From positions 873,453-937,452 of the forward strand of contig WELB01000001.1 in assembly GCA_009602725.1 (NCBI GenBank): a stretch of DNA of 64,000 nucleotides, given 5' to 3'. The notes under the pieces were generated by a model. That model was not told the origin of the DNA, searched no databases, and was given only the letters and a program-made list of their open reading frames with translations. The position numbers and the translations under genes were made by a program. Positions 20,901 to 30,482 of the stretch are shown here, one piece after another; within the stretch, counting starts at the first letter, position 1; every line of letters starts with the position of its first letter. This DNA comes from Spirogloea muscicola. Taxonomy: Eukaryota > Streptophyta > Zygnematophyceae > Spirogloeales > Spirogloeaceae.

Positions 20901-23128
20901 GGACGGGTGCCACCGTGCCAGGCACGTCTTTGCGGTCGTCTTCCTCTCCATCTACCTCCTGACTGCTCGGCGGTTCACTCCGTGGGGCGGCGAGCAGCGC
21001 AGTAAGGGAAGCCCGGCCTCGCCTGGTGCTCTCTGCCTTCGCGCTGCCTGAGGAGGGCGGCAGAAGCGTCTGCGCCAGCAGGAGGGGGTGCACCACCTGC
21101 CGGAGCTCCACGACCAGCGCTCCGCCATCGGCGGGCCTGCCAGAGGTGCTGGCTGGCCCGCTGCGCTCACCCTCCAGCTCGTTATCGTTTTCGTGAACGA
21201 ATTGTGGCCGCGCCCCTCCGAGCCACTGTGCGTGCTTGGCGCGAGCGCAGGCCAGGTCGAGCACCGTCACACGCTGGAGGAGGTCAGAGATAGCATCTGC
21301 AAACACCGCAGCTGATTGCATCAATATATGGAACTAAGCCTGACTTGACCTATATAGAATAGCAAATGATTTGTCCGCAGGCTGGCTGCTGAGGTTATCA
21401 GACATCTCAAGTCGTAACATGCATGCAGGCGCTTGCCTGATGACCCTGCAACCATGTTGGAAAGCGCTGCCAGGACGGCCTCCTCCTCCGCCTCCACGGC
21501 AGAGGCGAGCTCCTTCTCCAGGTTGTTCAGCGTCACAGCGGCCTTGGGCTCCACAAAGTGCGTGGTCCCCGTCTTGCTGACACCAAGTGTGACGCCCCCC
21601 GGCAGGAGCTGGGCCTTGTGCGATCCACGGATGGCAATGCACGAACGCGCCCGCCGCCGTGTCACAAGCGCCGTGTCCATGCCACCGGCTGCGGCCACTC
21701 TGACTGCCTCCTCCTGGCGACAGAAGCAAGCCACATTGTGGAACCTGATCAGTCTCTTGCGCATTCGTACCACTTCATCATCAACACGATCGATCGTTTT
21801 CGTCTGATATTGCAACATTAAGTAAAGCTGCAAAACTGAGGATCAGTGATTGGCAAATTTGCCACTCAGATGGGCTTGCTGATGGTGTTTCTATTGCAAG
21901 TATATAAGGTTTGCCAATTGTAGACGCAAAGCCTTGTGGAGGCGACGTGCAATGGATCACTACACTTGAGGAGCACCTTGAGAAGAGCCTCAAGTGCGCG
22001 CAGGTTCTCTGTGCGGCGGTGGCGCACGTCCGCCAGGGCCTCACTGGCACAGTCCAGCATGCTGGCCTGCGCCAGGTCCAGGCAGCGAGCCACGGCTCCT
22101 TGCAGGCCCGGCAGGAGGTCGGCACCGGCCATCACGTCCCTCAGAGGCTGCACAGCACCGTCCTCGCAGCCATTGCGAACAGCTGCGAGCGCCGTGTGCA
22201 GCGCAGTGATGGGCTGCATCGTCGTGCCGACGAGGCAGAGCTCCTCCAGCCGGCAGACGGCGCCGTCCCGAGCGGCCCGCAGGACGCCCGAGAGGTCCGC
22301 GATGCCGCCAAAGTCCAGCTCGACGGCCATGGCAGCGGGGACCTGCGCAAGCAGCTCCTCGCTCTCCGCCCTGCTGGCGCCCAGCGGCAGCCGCGCCGCG
22401 GCAGCCAGGCGCTGGCCCATGGGCGTGGAGGCGAACGCCGCCACCTGCCGGCAGACCGCCGGCCACTCCAGCAGCCGCAGCGCCTCCTCCTGCACGACCA
22501 CCACGTCCGCCAGACGACGCTCCCCACCATCTTCCCCCTCCTCCTCCTCCTCGTTGTCCTCGTCTTCCATCTCCTGGTCGTCAGCCTCGCCCAAGGCCTC
22601 GTCCTCATCACCAGCCTCGCCCATGTCGCCGCCGCCGGCCGCACCGAGCTCCATGTGGTCCGACCCGTCGCCAGCAACTCGCAAGCCCGCAGCCTCGACT
22701 CCGCCGTCGGCGTCGCTCCCATGGCGGCTCGACTCCAGCACAATCGTGCGTCCTCCGGCACTCTGATCGCCCGAGGCTCCGAGTGCAGCAGCAGCAGCAA
22801 GCGTCACTGGGGTTGCTCGGGGCCTGCCGTCCATATTGGCCCCCCATGACAGATCCAGCAGCCCGGCAGCCGGCCCTGCTGTCCGGTGCTTGGCGGCGCC
22901 ACGCCCGGGAGACCTCCCGAGCGGCGGCGCTTTAAGCGCGCACAGGGCAGCGGCCGCCTTCCCTGGCGGCAGCAGACGGCCATGCCGGGCCAAAGGCAGG
23001 GGCGCCCGTGCGGCGGGCAGCGGCGCGCACGGCGGCGGCATCGCCGGCACCTGCGCCCGGCGAGGCGTGCCTCGAGCAGGCCGCAGACGCTCGGGGCCTC
23101 GCTCGGCCTCACCGCTGCCAGACTCCAC
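17913..23128 (-). CDS. MUTS2: MutS2-family ATPase with Smr endonuclease domain
   Basis: DNA-structure-recognising ATPase of the MutS2 family, in plants and algae often organellar. The first exon (23128 to about 21980) encodes an R/A/P-rich leader that looks like a transit peptide, an acidic insert and the MutS core start (LRLLEWPAVCRQVAAFAST). Later exons: about 21718-21446 (GGVTLGVSKTGTTHFVEP), about 21310-20701 with Walker A GPNTGGKT, 20500-20279 with Walker B VLLDEVGSGTDPSEG and TTHFADLK, about 20107-19805 (FDLTTLRPTYRLLWGQSGQS), about 19660-19144 (coiled and KOW-like linker) and 18221-17913. The last exon is an Smr domain: TLDLRGKRVEDAL, IIHGLGTG, HRNVAKFE, GCTVAYLQ-stop. MutS2 lacks the mismatch-binding domain of MutS1, and Smr suggests nicking activity. 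A 920-base intron before the Smr exon hosts a foldback. Internal exon ends are approximate. Confidence 0.93.
18400..18975. repeat. long imperfect foldback inside the last MutS2 intron
   Basis: The left arm (about 18400-18685) and right arm (about 18700-18975) are inverted, diverged copies. For example, GCATCATCACAGTTGACCTT (left) is mirrored by AAGGTCAATCATGACGATGC (right). The centre holds GTCAAGGCTTCAGCTCA against TGAGCTGAAGCCTTGAC, a perfect 17-base pair. Both arms encode the related peptide LQGCKVN-DDAMLLLG-YLT (minus strand on the left, plus strand on the right), so an unknown coding fragment was copied head to head and then diverged. Size and imperfect pairing resemble algal miRNA-type or siRNA hairpins, but this is inference. 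Confidence 0.8.
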
Positions 23129-24209
23129 AAAGTGACGGCGGCGCCTTATCCCCGGCTCTCAAGCCGCAGCCGCCGCCGCCTCCGCAATCAGAGCCGCCGC
23201 CGCCGCCATGGATTGCGCCTCGCCGTGCGAGGCGCCCGCGACTGGTGGCGACCGCGGCCGGGAGGCCTTGCGAGTGTACCCCCGAGGCAGGAGCAGCGGT
23301 TTAGCCGAGGAAGGGTGTACGAGCTCTGACCGTCAGCTGACGAGCTGACGGTGCTCGCATATCGTCAGCGTCACCACGCTCGCAGCGATGATGTGCGCAG
23401 TCGCCGCCGCTGGAGGCCACGGATTGCGGCCGTTTAGCTCCAGACCTGCCCGTCGTTCAATGATATCTTTACCTCCGGCATAAGCATGCTAAGAGTCCCA
23501 AGGCCGCGGGCTTGTCCCCCCTCCGCACAAAGCCTTGCCTACAATCGCCGATCAGCTTGGCTCTCCAGCGCCGCTGTTCTTGCGCAGCCGCTGAAGAGCT
23601 GCGCAGCAGGCGCCGAGCTGGCGCGGAGCACCACTGGATCGAGTTCCGGCTGGCTGTGTTTCCGTGCTCGCTCGGTCATTGAGTCTGGCATTCCTGCATC
23701 CAGCTCTCTGCCTTCGCCTGGTGCTCCTGAATGTGCAAACATAAAGAGCGGCCGTGCTATTATCCTCTGTTGCGGCTGCATCCTCGTGCCAACGGTTTGT
23801 CGCTTCACGGCGACTTACAGGCCAGCAGTGATGGCTGGTCTCTTCTAATAAACGTTTTCCAATACAAGAATGGTGTGCTTGCACGAAGAATCAACAGGAA
23901 CATGCGCTGGCATTGGCACCAATGAATCTATTACAGCTAGAAGTGGTAAGTAGGAATCTCTTTATTGGCCTGCCTGTTCATAGTCACGTACGAGGCGACA
24001 GAGAGCAGATTAGCAGCTGCAGCGAGACTTGAAGAAGCAGTGTGCTCCATGGCTGTGAAGCATGGGTCCGCCTGCTGCGAGGGTGGAGACTACCAGGATC
24101 TGCCGTCGGGCTGCGCCAACTCCGTGCTCTGGAGCTCAAGCTGGACCACTGATAGTCGTGACTGCAGGGTGGCAACTGTCGAGGAGGACCGGCAAATGCA
24201 GGTATCTGA
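23129..24209. other. MutS2 upstream region and 3' flank of the homeobox gene
   Basis: G+C-rich next to the MutS2 start, with alternating CCG/GCC runs (23160-23215). A 120-codon open frame at 23486-23848 (+) and overlapping minus frames show no family pattern; I do not call them genes. Confidence 0.5.
23329..23352. promoter_or_regulatory. 10-base inverted repeat upstream of MutS2
   Basis: ACCGTCAGCT-GACG-AGCTGACGGT is a perfect hairpin/palindrome with a 4-base centre, 200 bases before the MutS2 start codon. The TGACG half-sites resemble bZIP (as-1-like) binding sites in plants. Role is inferred from position only. Confidence 0.5.
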
Positions 24210-25375
24210 TCAAGCATGCGGCAGCCGCTTGCGTGGCTTGGACTTCTGGACCACACCTTCGCGCTGGCGGTAATTTGCCAGCCAGTTCTCCACCTGGCAT
24301 GGGATGGCACTGGGTTTGACAGCGCTAGCAACAATAGACGAGCCACAACTTACATTTGAGCACAATGTCGGGCAGTGACAGGTCAGTGCATTTGGAGAAG
24401 TCTTCAGCAGCAGTGACATGCACAGTTGCCATGCATGCATCAGCAGCAGCAGGGGTGGTGTAATTTGACATGCCGTTGCTGCTATTGAGCAGAGCCCTGG
24501 GGCACGTGCAGCGACTTGCTAAGGCAAGTGTACACTCGAGGCGTATACCGGACTAGCAATTGACAATTGACAGCACCTCGTAAATTACGCTGGGCTTCTG
24601 TGACGCTGCTTACCTGAATGGGGCGCAGACCGGATTCACGACTGAGTGCCAGTTTTTCCTCACGGCTTGGGTACACGGTCCCGCTTTCTTCCAGCCACTG
24701 GCGCAGTACCTCCACAGCGTCCTGCGGCAGAGCTCGGGCCTTCTTTCGCCTTCTGCGCCAGCCTGCAGCTGGCTTTGCAATGGTGCGCACTAGAGAGGAG
24801 TCTGACAGGCCCGGCCTTCGGCTATAAGGTACCATGCTCTCAGCCACAGGCTCGTCTAGAGCTATCGACATTGTGGCATCCTCAATCTGCTCGATGCTAG
24901 ATCCGTGCCGCTGCTCCTCATCGTCTTTGCATGCTCCGTCGCTTATGGTGATGAAAGATGGCGCGGCGCTAGAGGAGTGCTGGTCGGCCTGCAAGCCGCG
25001 CGCTTGCGCCATGGTGCTGATGAGGTACTTCTCCGGCGGGCTATTGATGAGGCCGTAGTCCGGCTGCAGCAGCGTCTCCCAGCTGCTGTTGTCGCACAGC
25101 TCGTCAGCGGTGATGGTACAGGACATGGAGACGGCGGCTCTGCAGCCACGGGCGGTGGCGCCGCACCCGCAGTCCGAGAGGTCCTCCAGGTCATCGAAGG
25201 TCTGCAGCAGGTAGCTCGGCAGGTCGTCGGAGTTGAAGGGGGGGGCCTGCGCCTCCCAGCCGGCGCGTGCGCGGCCGGGGCTGGCGGCTGCAGCCGACGG
25301 TGCGTGCACGACGACGACGCCGTCGCCGGGCCCGCCCTGCCGGCCGCTGCGGAGCTGCCGCGCGCAGCCGTTCAT
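24210..25375 (-). CDS. TALE-like homeodomain transcription factor
   Basis: Nuclear DNA-binding protein of 281 residues from two exons: 25375-24614 and 24293-24210, joined at a canonical donor (CAG|GTAAGC) inside helix 3. The homeodomain is C-terminal, about residues 205-270: RRRRKKARALPQDAVEVLRQ, WLEESGTVYPSREEKLALS, SGLRPIQ then VENWLANYRQRE. The YP in the helix 1-2 loop and the -NW--N-R recognition helix are TALE hallmarks, but the loop is one residue shorter than in KNOX/BELL, and L replaces the usual F after NW. The C-terminal tail KSKPRKR is a likely nuclear signal. The N-terminal 200 residues are acidic and serine-rich with no visible KNOX/MEINOX or ELK domain. Its ATG lies about 60 bases from the first SRRM1 exon on the other strand, so the two probably share a promoter. 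Confidence 0.85.
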
Positions 25376-25434
25376 GGCGCGACTGGCGGCGGCCTTGGCA
25401 GCGCGGCGGCGGCGGCGGCGGCGGCGGGTGGCAG
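25376..25434. promoter_or_regulatory. compact divergent promoter with (CGG)n run
   Basis: Only about 60 bases separate the homeobox start codon (minus) from the SRRM1 GTSAEQD exon (plus), and most of that is a CGG triplet run (25403-25428). The SRRM1 start codon and leader exon are not resolved here; it may initiate inside the homeobox first exon on the other strand. Confidence 0.45.
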
Positions 25435-25842
25435 GGGACGAGCGCGGAGCAGGACACGCGGTTCTCCAACAAGCAGGCCAAGCTGATCCGCACCATGAAG
25501 TTCCCGCCGGAGCTGGAGGAAGTGGTGCGGCGCTCCTTCCCTCTGCCCCTTCTCTTCGCCGCTGCCGCCGTCGTCAGCCGTCGTCGGCGTCCTGGCGGCG
25601 CCGCTGTCGGAGCCTCCTGCTACCGCGCCGGGACGCGGAGCTTGTCTCTGAGGGGCTGAGGGTTTGGCCAATCCGCTTCATAGTGTGCTCGAGCCAATGC
25701 TCACGACGCCGCTGCCGCCCCCACTGTGCCGTGGGTTCCACCGGCAGGTGGACATGAGCAAGGTGAAGATGGAGGTGATGAAGCCGTGGATCAACCGGCG
25801 CGTGACCGAGCTGCTGGGCATCGAGGACGATGTCGTGCTCGG
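25435..25842 (+). CDS. SRRM1: SRRM1/SRm160-type splicing factor, PWI domain part, cut by assembly gap
   Basis: Splicing coactivator; the PWI domain binds nucleic acid and the RS tail joins spliceosomal SR proteins. Exon 25435 to about 25521 reads GTSAEQDTRFSNKQAKLIRT then MKFPPELEE. Exon 25748-25842 reads VDMSKVKMEVMKPWINRRVT then ELLGIEDDVVLG, containing the PWI triplet. This matches the very conserved start of SRm160 proteins. The initiator exon is not identified and the reading runs into the N run at 25843. After the gap there is transposon sequence, not the RS domain, so the rest of the gene is missing or misassembled. Confidence 0.88.
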
Positions 25843-26117
25843 NNNNNNNNNNNNNNNNNNNNNNNNNNNNNNNNNNNNNNNNNNNNNNNNNNNNNNNNNN
25901 NNNNNNNNNNNNNNNNNNNNNNNNNNNNNNNNNNNNNNNNNNNNNNNNNNNNNNNNNNNNNNNNNNNNNNNNNNNNNNNNNNNNNNNNNNNNNNNNNNNN
26001 NNNNNNNNNNNNNNNNNNNNNNNNNNNNNNNNNNNNNNNNNNNNNNNNNNNNNNNNNNNNNNNNNNNNNNNNNNNNNNNNNNNNNNNNNNNNNNNNNNNN
26101 NNNNNNNNNNNNNNNNN
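25843..26117. other. assembly gap (N run)
   Basis: 275 uncalled bases. The left edge is coding SRRM1, the right edge is an RT-like repeat, so the true gap may be larger than drawn. Confidence 1.
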
Positions 26118-26445
26118 GACCTCTGCAGCGAGACGGCCAAGCGCATGCGATACACTTGCGCCAGCGACCCGGCTGCAGGAAAGTCTACCGGTTCACCATG
26201 GAAGCGACGGGCGATTGCGTGGCGGGCGAGCTGGTTGAGTAGCTCAAGCCACCGAGCGCCCAGTGCCCCATGGATGTCAATTGCCAACGGGAAGAACTCG
26301 TCTTCCGGCGGATGGTCGGCGTACTTGATCTCTTTTGCCCGAGCGGCGCAGGCAAGAGCAGCCGCCATGGCGCGGCCAAGAAGAAGGCTAGCCCATAGAG
26401 AAAGTGGGGCTGGCAAAGCTAGCCCAAAAAGAATGGACAATGTCC
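26118..26445 (-). mobile_element. LINE-like RT C-terminal fragment with tail
   Basis: Minus strand, starting at the tail: stem-loop GGGCTAG-CTTTG-CCAGCCC (26403-26431), then the coding end read backwards: AKEIKYADHPPEDEFFPLAI, DIHGALGARWLELLNQLARH, FPAAGSLAQVYRMRLAVSLQ. It enters the gap. Similar in order to the IDTFG-type copies but a separate subfamily (IDIHGALG). Confidence 0.65.
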
Positions 26446-27687
26446 AAAGCCGAAGAATGAGATGCCGAGGAAGGACTCCTCTACTCTACCAATCCAAGAG
26501 CTCCGTGGACGTCGCCCCGCGAGCGCGACAAGCTCGTCGCCAGCGGGGTGGTCTGCGTGCTTCCTCCCCTTGGCGGACGATGGTGATTGGAACACGGTCT
26601 GCCTGAGAACTGCGGACTCAGAGCTGAATAGCGGGCCTTTGTTCCATGAACCTGCATGCTACCGGTTCACAAAAAGTAACTCTCTCCTTGGCCCCTCATT
26701 GGCTACAGCATCCCTCATTGGACTTCAAATATACCTCGGCCGCATTTGCTCTGTACCTGCCTTCATTACTGCCCAAAATGATACAACTCTTGCATGACAA
26801 GTCCATCTTGCCAGGCCCCTTGCTTCTACTTTCTTTGACAAAGGCTACTTCATCATATTTCCGCCTGAGCCTGCTGGCCGTCCTTGCTGACACATCTCAA
26901 CGGACTCGCCTTGTGACTTGCTCCCATGCTTTATACCTACCATCGTTGCTCCTGCCTTTTGCACGAGAGAGCACACCCGTGTGCTTACACATGATCTGAT
27001 TGTTGCTGTATTTGATATGTATTCACTAATTTTGGGGTGGCCTGTTTGGTCAGGCAGCCTCAGGCCGGGTGGTTAAAAATGTGGCCCAGAAAGTCAAGCA
27101 GGCATGCTTCAGCTTGCAGACTTGGAGACAGTGCAAGTTACACTGTTGAAAGTGAAAATGTATGAGGCACTATGTGACGATCTACAGGTCACCACAAGCC
27201 ATGCAGCAAACTTCGTTTTAGACTGTTGACTTGCTTAATTCTCGGTAGGGATCCCCCTTTAGATGTGCTGTACCTTAGCCCCTCTGACCTAGGGCTTCCA
27301 TGTGTGCAGCCCCACTCTTTGCACTACTTTAAGCCTGACCAGTACTTTCAGCCTGCCAGTGTACTGGCGCGGCTTGGGCTCCCTTTCATGTCATGGGCAC
27401 CGGACGCCTTACAGTAGAGGGCGATGGCTGTGATTGGCCAGCCCAGAAAAAGAATGGACAGATTGAAAGTAGAGGAGAACCTCTACTACAATCTTTGATG
27501 GTAAGCATGCATACCGTGATTCGTGAAGCAATTGCCAGAGACTAGGAGACTTGCTCGTAGTCCCTGTAGAGCGTTTCCCAGTCTCGCACAATTCGTGAGT
27601 CAAAAGACTGACAAAACCAGCCACACAGGATGATTGACGGGACCCATTGTCATATCTCACAAACATGTGCTTACAGGTGCACGATGA
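26446..27687. other. no recognised gene; contains a solo tail
   Basis: A 117-codon frame at 26646-26999 (+) is hydrophobic and low in information; I do not recognise it. A tail unit on the minus strand lies at 27415-27465 (GGCTGTGATTGGCCAGCCC). The remainder toward 27687 includes the RPN9 3' flank. Confidence 0.5.
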
Positions 27688-30064
27688 CTAGAAGGCTAGT
27701 AGGTCAGGAGTGTCAGCCTCTATGGCTAGCAAGGTCGTATGCACTTTAGTGAGCCAGAGGTCGAGTCGTTCTTTCAAGGCGGCCACTTGTGGTGTAGCAA
27801 GCACTCGCGGCTGCACCCAGGAAACCTGCACAGTGCCCTCGACTTGGTCTATGACGCCTTCAATGAGATGCACCTGTCATCCAACCTTAACAGCGTCAGC
27901 CCAAGCTCCGCGTAATTTCAACAGCATTCACATCAATAGCACATGAAAGAAGGTCAACTGTGTACATTGCCTTGTGAAAATAGCAGAATTGTGCGTACCG
28001 ATAGGGTCTTCATCAAAAGGACCTCCACACCATCCACATCCAGCTTTGTCCTCTCTGCTATCACACTAAGTGGTATAGTCCGGTCTTCCGATGGTTTACT
28101 GTATGTCAGAGTAGATGGCTTGTTATTATTAAGCATATTCTTACTCAGCTTCCAACTGATTGAGTCAACTAATCATTACGAGCTGTCACTGAATTTAGGT
28201 AAAATATTGCCAATTGAGGAAAGAGCCAGGCTCACCTGAATATGAGTTCCATGAGGCACAAGATCGTGATCTTCTCCCGCAAACGCCGCTCATTTGCGAG
28301 CAGAGCCGGCTGGGCACTTAAGGCAGCCGAGTATGTGTTGCACAAATCATCGTATTGATGGAGGTCGCCTGCATTGAAAGCTTGAAGTACATGATACAAC
28401 CACTCAAAGCTTGAGCCTTCCAAGCTGTGCACCTGTGAGAATAGGACAGAAGTGCAGCGCAGTCATGAATGCTGGCCCTGACCCTCATCCTTGAGAGATC
28501 CCCATCACACTTGAAGCCATCAGCTTTACTGACATAGGGTTAGGCTAGAGCATGCAGAGGGAAGCTTAGCATAGCATGGCAGCAGCCCAGCAATGACATA
28601 CTTACGATGGGATGCGCCAACAACTCGCCAAAATTGTATATGTTCTCTCCTAGCAGCGCTGCCAAGGACAAGTCCACTGCCAAGTCCTGCAGGTCAAGTT
28701 CGGAACATAATCAGAGTGGATAATATTGAAAGCCTGGCAGACAGGCAGAAGTCAAATGTACGTGTGCACACAGCAACCAGAGAGCCAAGTAAAGAAGGGA
28801 TAAGACATTATGCGCGCTGAACCTCGCTAACCTGGATGTCAGATAGTATTATGTACATGTACACACAATGCCTGACTTTAGGACTGCCAGCTTCCGAATG
28901 ATCTGCTTCAGTCGTTTTTACTTGGACCATTGTGATGCCTGATGCAAAGACACAGACCAGGACCCCTTTGAACTTGGTGACCACGCCTGACGCAAAGACC
29001 CCCACGAGATCCCCTCTGAAGTGATGAACGCTCACAAGAGGAACCTCAATAAAGGTGCAGCAGAAACCTCCTGAGCCTTAAGGCACATGGCAAGGTGTCA
29101 TGTATATGACTCACCAATTTGAATGAGTTCAAGAGATCCTCCACGGAGGTGTAGGCAAGATAGAGCAGGCCGCTCTTGTAGAACTCCGCAAAGTCCTGCT
29201 TGGACTTGAAGTACTGCGAGCTCACCCAGTGGACGCTGGCATGCACAGTGGGGTCCACGTCCTGCATGCTCTCGAGCGTGCCTCTGCCCTCCTCCAGCAG
29301 CACCTTGCACTCCTGCTGCCCGCCTTGCTGAAGCTGGAGCGCGGCAATCTGCATCTTGATGTACAGCACCGGCTCCTCCACCCTCCGCTCCTTGGTGTCC
29401 CTGAGCTTCTGGATGACGCCCTCCAGGAACTCGACAGCAGCCTCCCGGGCGTCGTACTGCTTGGAGATGATGACCGCAAAGTGCGCGAGCTTCAGGAGGT
29501 TGATCTTCGTCTCGAACTCGACGATGAAGTTGTGGTAGAGCCGGATGAGAGCGTCGCCAACCTGCAACGACCACGCAGAGCCCAGCAGGTTAAGCAGCTG
29601 CTGAAGGTCACTCTACTTGCACAACAAAAAGCACCAATTTTAGGCCAACCTTTGTAGGCAACAAATCAGCGAGGCTGGACTTGGCAGGCTGACAGCCGGA
29701 TAGAGCACCAGACTGCGGATTCGGGGGTTGAGGGTTCAAACCTTTCCAAGCATGTCGGGCCTATGACTCAGTTGCTTGGACTATACACGCCTGATAAGCG
29801 TAAAATCAGTGGTTCATATCTAACTTTTGCCATGTGCAGCGGTAAGCACAAAGGGATCCAGAGCCTCGTCTGCTGCGAGACCAAGGCGGGTGGCCACGAG
29901 ATGGCGGCCGGGACCTGGAAGGCGGCGAGGGAGACGAACTCCTCGAGCTTGACGGAGAGCTGGTGCCAGAGGCGGCGCTGGTACAGGTCCGCCATGTCGG
30001 CGTACCAGGCGGCGAGGTCGGGATGAGCCGCCCGCTCGCCCTCCAGGAACTCGAGGGCGGCCAT
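27688..30064 (-). CDS. RPN9: 26S proteasome non-ATPase lid subunit RPN9 (PSMD13)
   Basis: Structural PCI-domain subunit of the 19S regulatory lid. Six exons, 30064-29915, 29561-29115, 28686-28606, 28432-28236, 28098-27999 and 27873-27688, give exactly 386 codons plus stop, the plant RPN9 length. Landmarks: MAALEFLEGERAAHPDLAAW at the start, QRRLWHQLSVKLEEFV, KINLLKLAHFAVIISKQY, LLGENIYNFGELLAHPI, SLEGSSFEWLYHVLQAFNAG, EKITILCLMELIF, IAERTKLDVDGVEVLLMKTL (winged-helix part of PCI) and VQVSWVQPRVL. All donors and acceptors are GT/AG. Divergently transcribed from AP-4 beta with a 418-base shared upstream region. The first intron contains a tRNA-like sequence. Confidence 0.97.
29678..29753 (+). 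tRNA. tRNA-Arg-like sequence (possible pseudo-tRNA or SINE head)
   Basis: About 76 bases with acceptor CTTGG/CCAAG, a D-arm-like CCGGATAGAGC, anticodon loop CTGCGGA (anticodon GCG at 29715-29717), a T-arm GAGGG-TTCAAAC-CTTTC and a B-box GGGTTCAAAC. The outer acceptor pairs and one D-stem pair are mismatched. Eukaryotes normally read Arg CGN with ACG, not GCG, so this is probably a mutated copy or a tRNA-derived SINE. It lies antisense in the first RPN9 intron. Confidence 0.4.
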
Positions 30065-30482
30065 GCCGCCGCCGGCTGCCTAAACCCTACGCACGTTGCC
30101 CAGCGGTCGGCGCGCCGGCGGCGGCGGCGGAGGCGGCGCCGCGGCAGCGGAGGCCATGGCGCCCCGGGTGGCCTGCCCGGTGGCGCTAGCCAGTTGCTGG
30201 GGAAGAAGTGAGCTCTCTCTTTATCCATCTTTCTTTGTCCATTCCTTTGGGCTGGCCTCTCACAGCCACCAGTCAACTTGGAAGCGCTGTTTTCTTTCTT
30301 CAGAAAGTAATAATNGGCGGCGGCGGCGGCGGCGGCGGCTGCGCGCGATGCGGCGCGCGATGGCGGCGTCGGCGGCGGCGCTGAGAGCGCTCGCCATCTC
30401 TTCCTAGTCTGCCTCGTCGCCGTCTTCGTCTACGCGGCGCGGTAGCGCATCATCGCCCTGGTCGCTAGCTGCGGCAGCGGCG
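30065..30482. promoter_or_regulatory. RPN9/AP-4 beta divergent upstream region with telobox and inserted tail
   Basis: TAAACCCTA (telobox-like, 30081-30089) lies about 17 bases upstream of the RPN9 ATG. GGC triplet runs (30118-30150, 30315-30345) flank a retroelement tail unit (about 30215-30285, GGGCTGGCCTCTCACAGCC). One uncalled base at 30315. Confidence 0.55.

Noticed and set aside
21911-22849. Long plus-strand open frames opposite MutS2 exon 1
   Set aside because: Shadow of the G+C-rich MutS2 exon; the minus frame carries the conserved MutS2 motifs.
23486-23848. 120-codon plus-strand frame upstream of MutS2
   Set aside because: No recognisable motif or supporting splice signals; likely chance frame in G+C-rich sequence.
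26646-26999. 117-codon hydrophobic plus-strand frame
   Set aside because: Leu/Ser/Pro-rich without motif and located among repeat pieces; treated as chance.
29229-29657. 142-codon plus-strand frame
   Set aside because: Antisense to RPN9 exon 2, whose minus-strand reading matches the family throughout.
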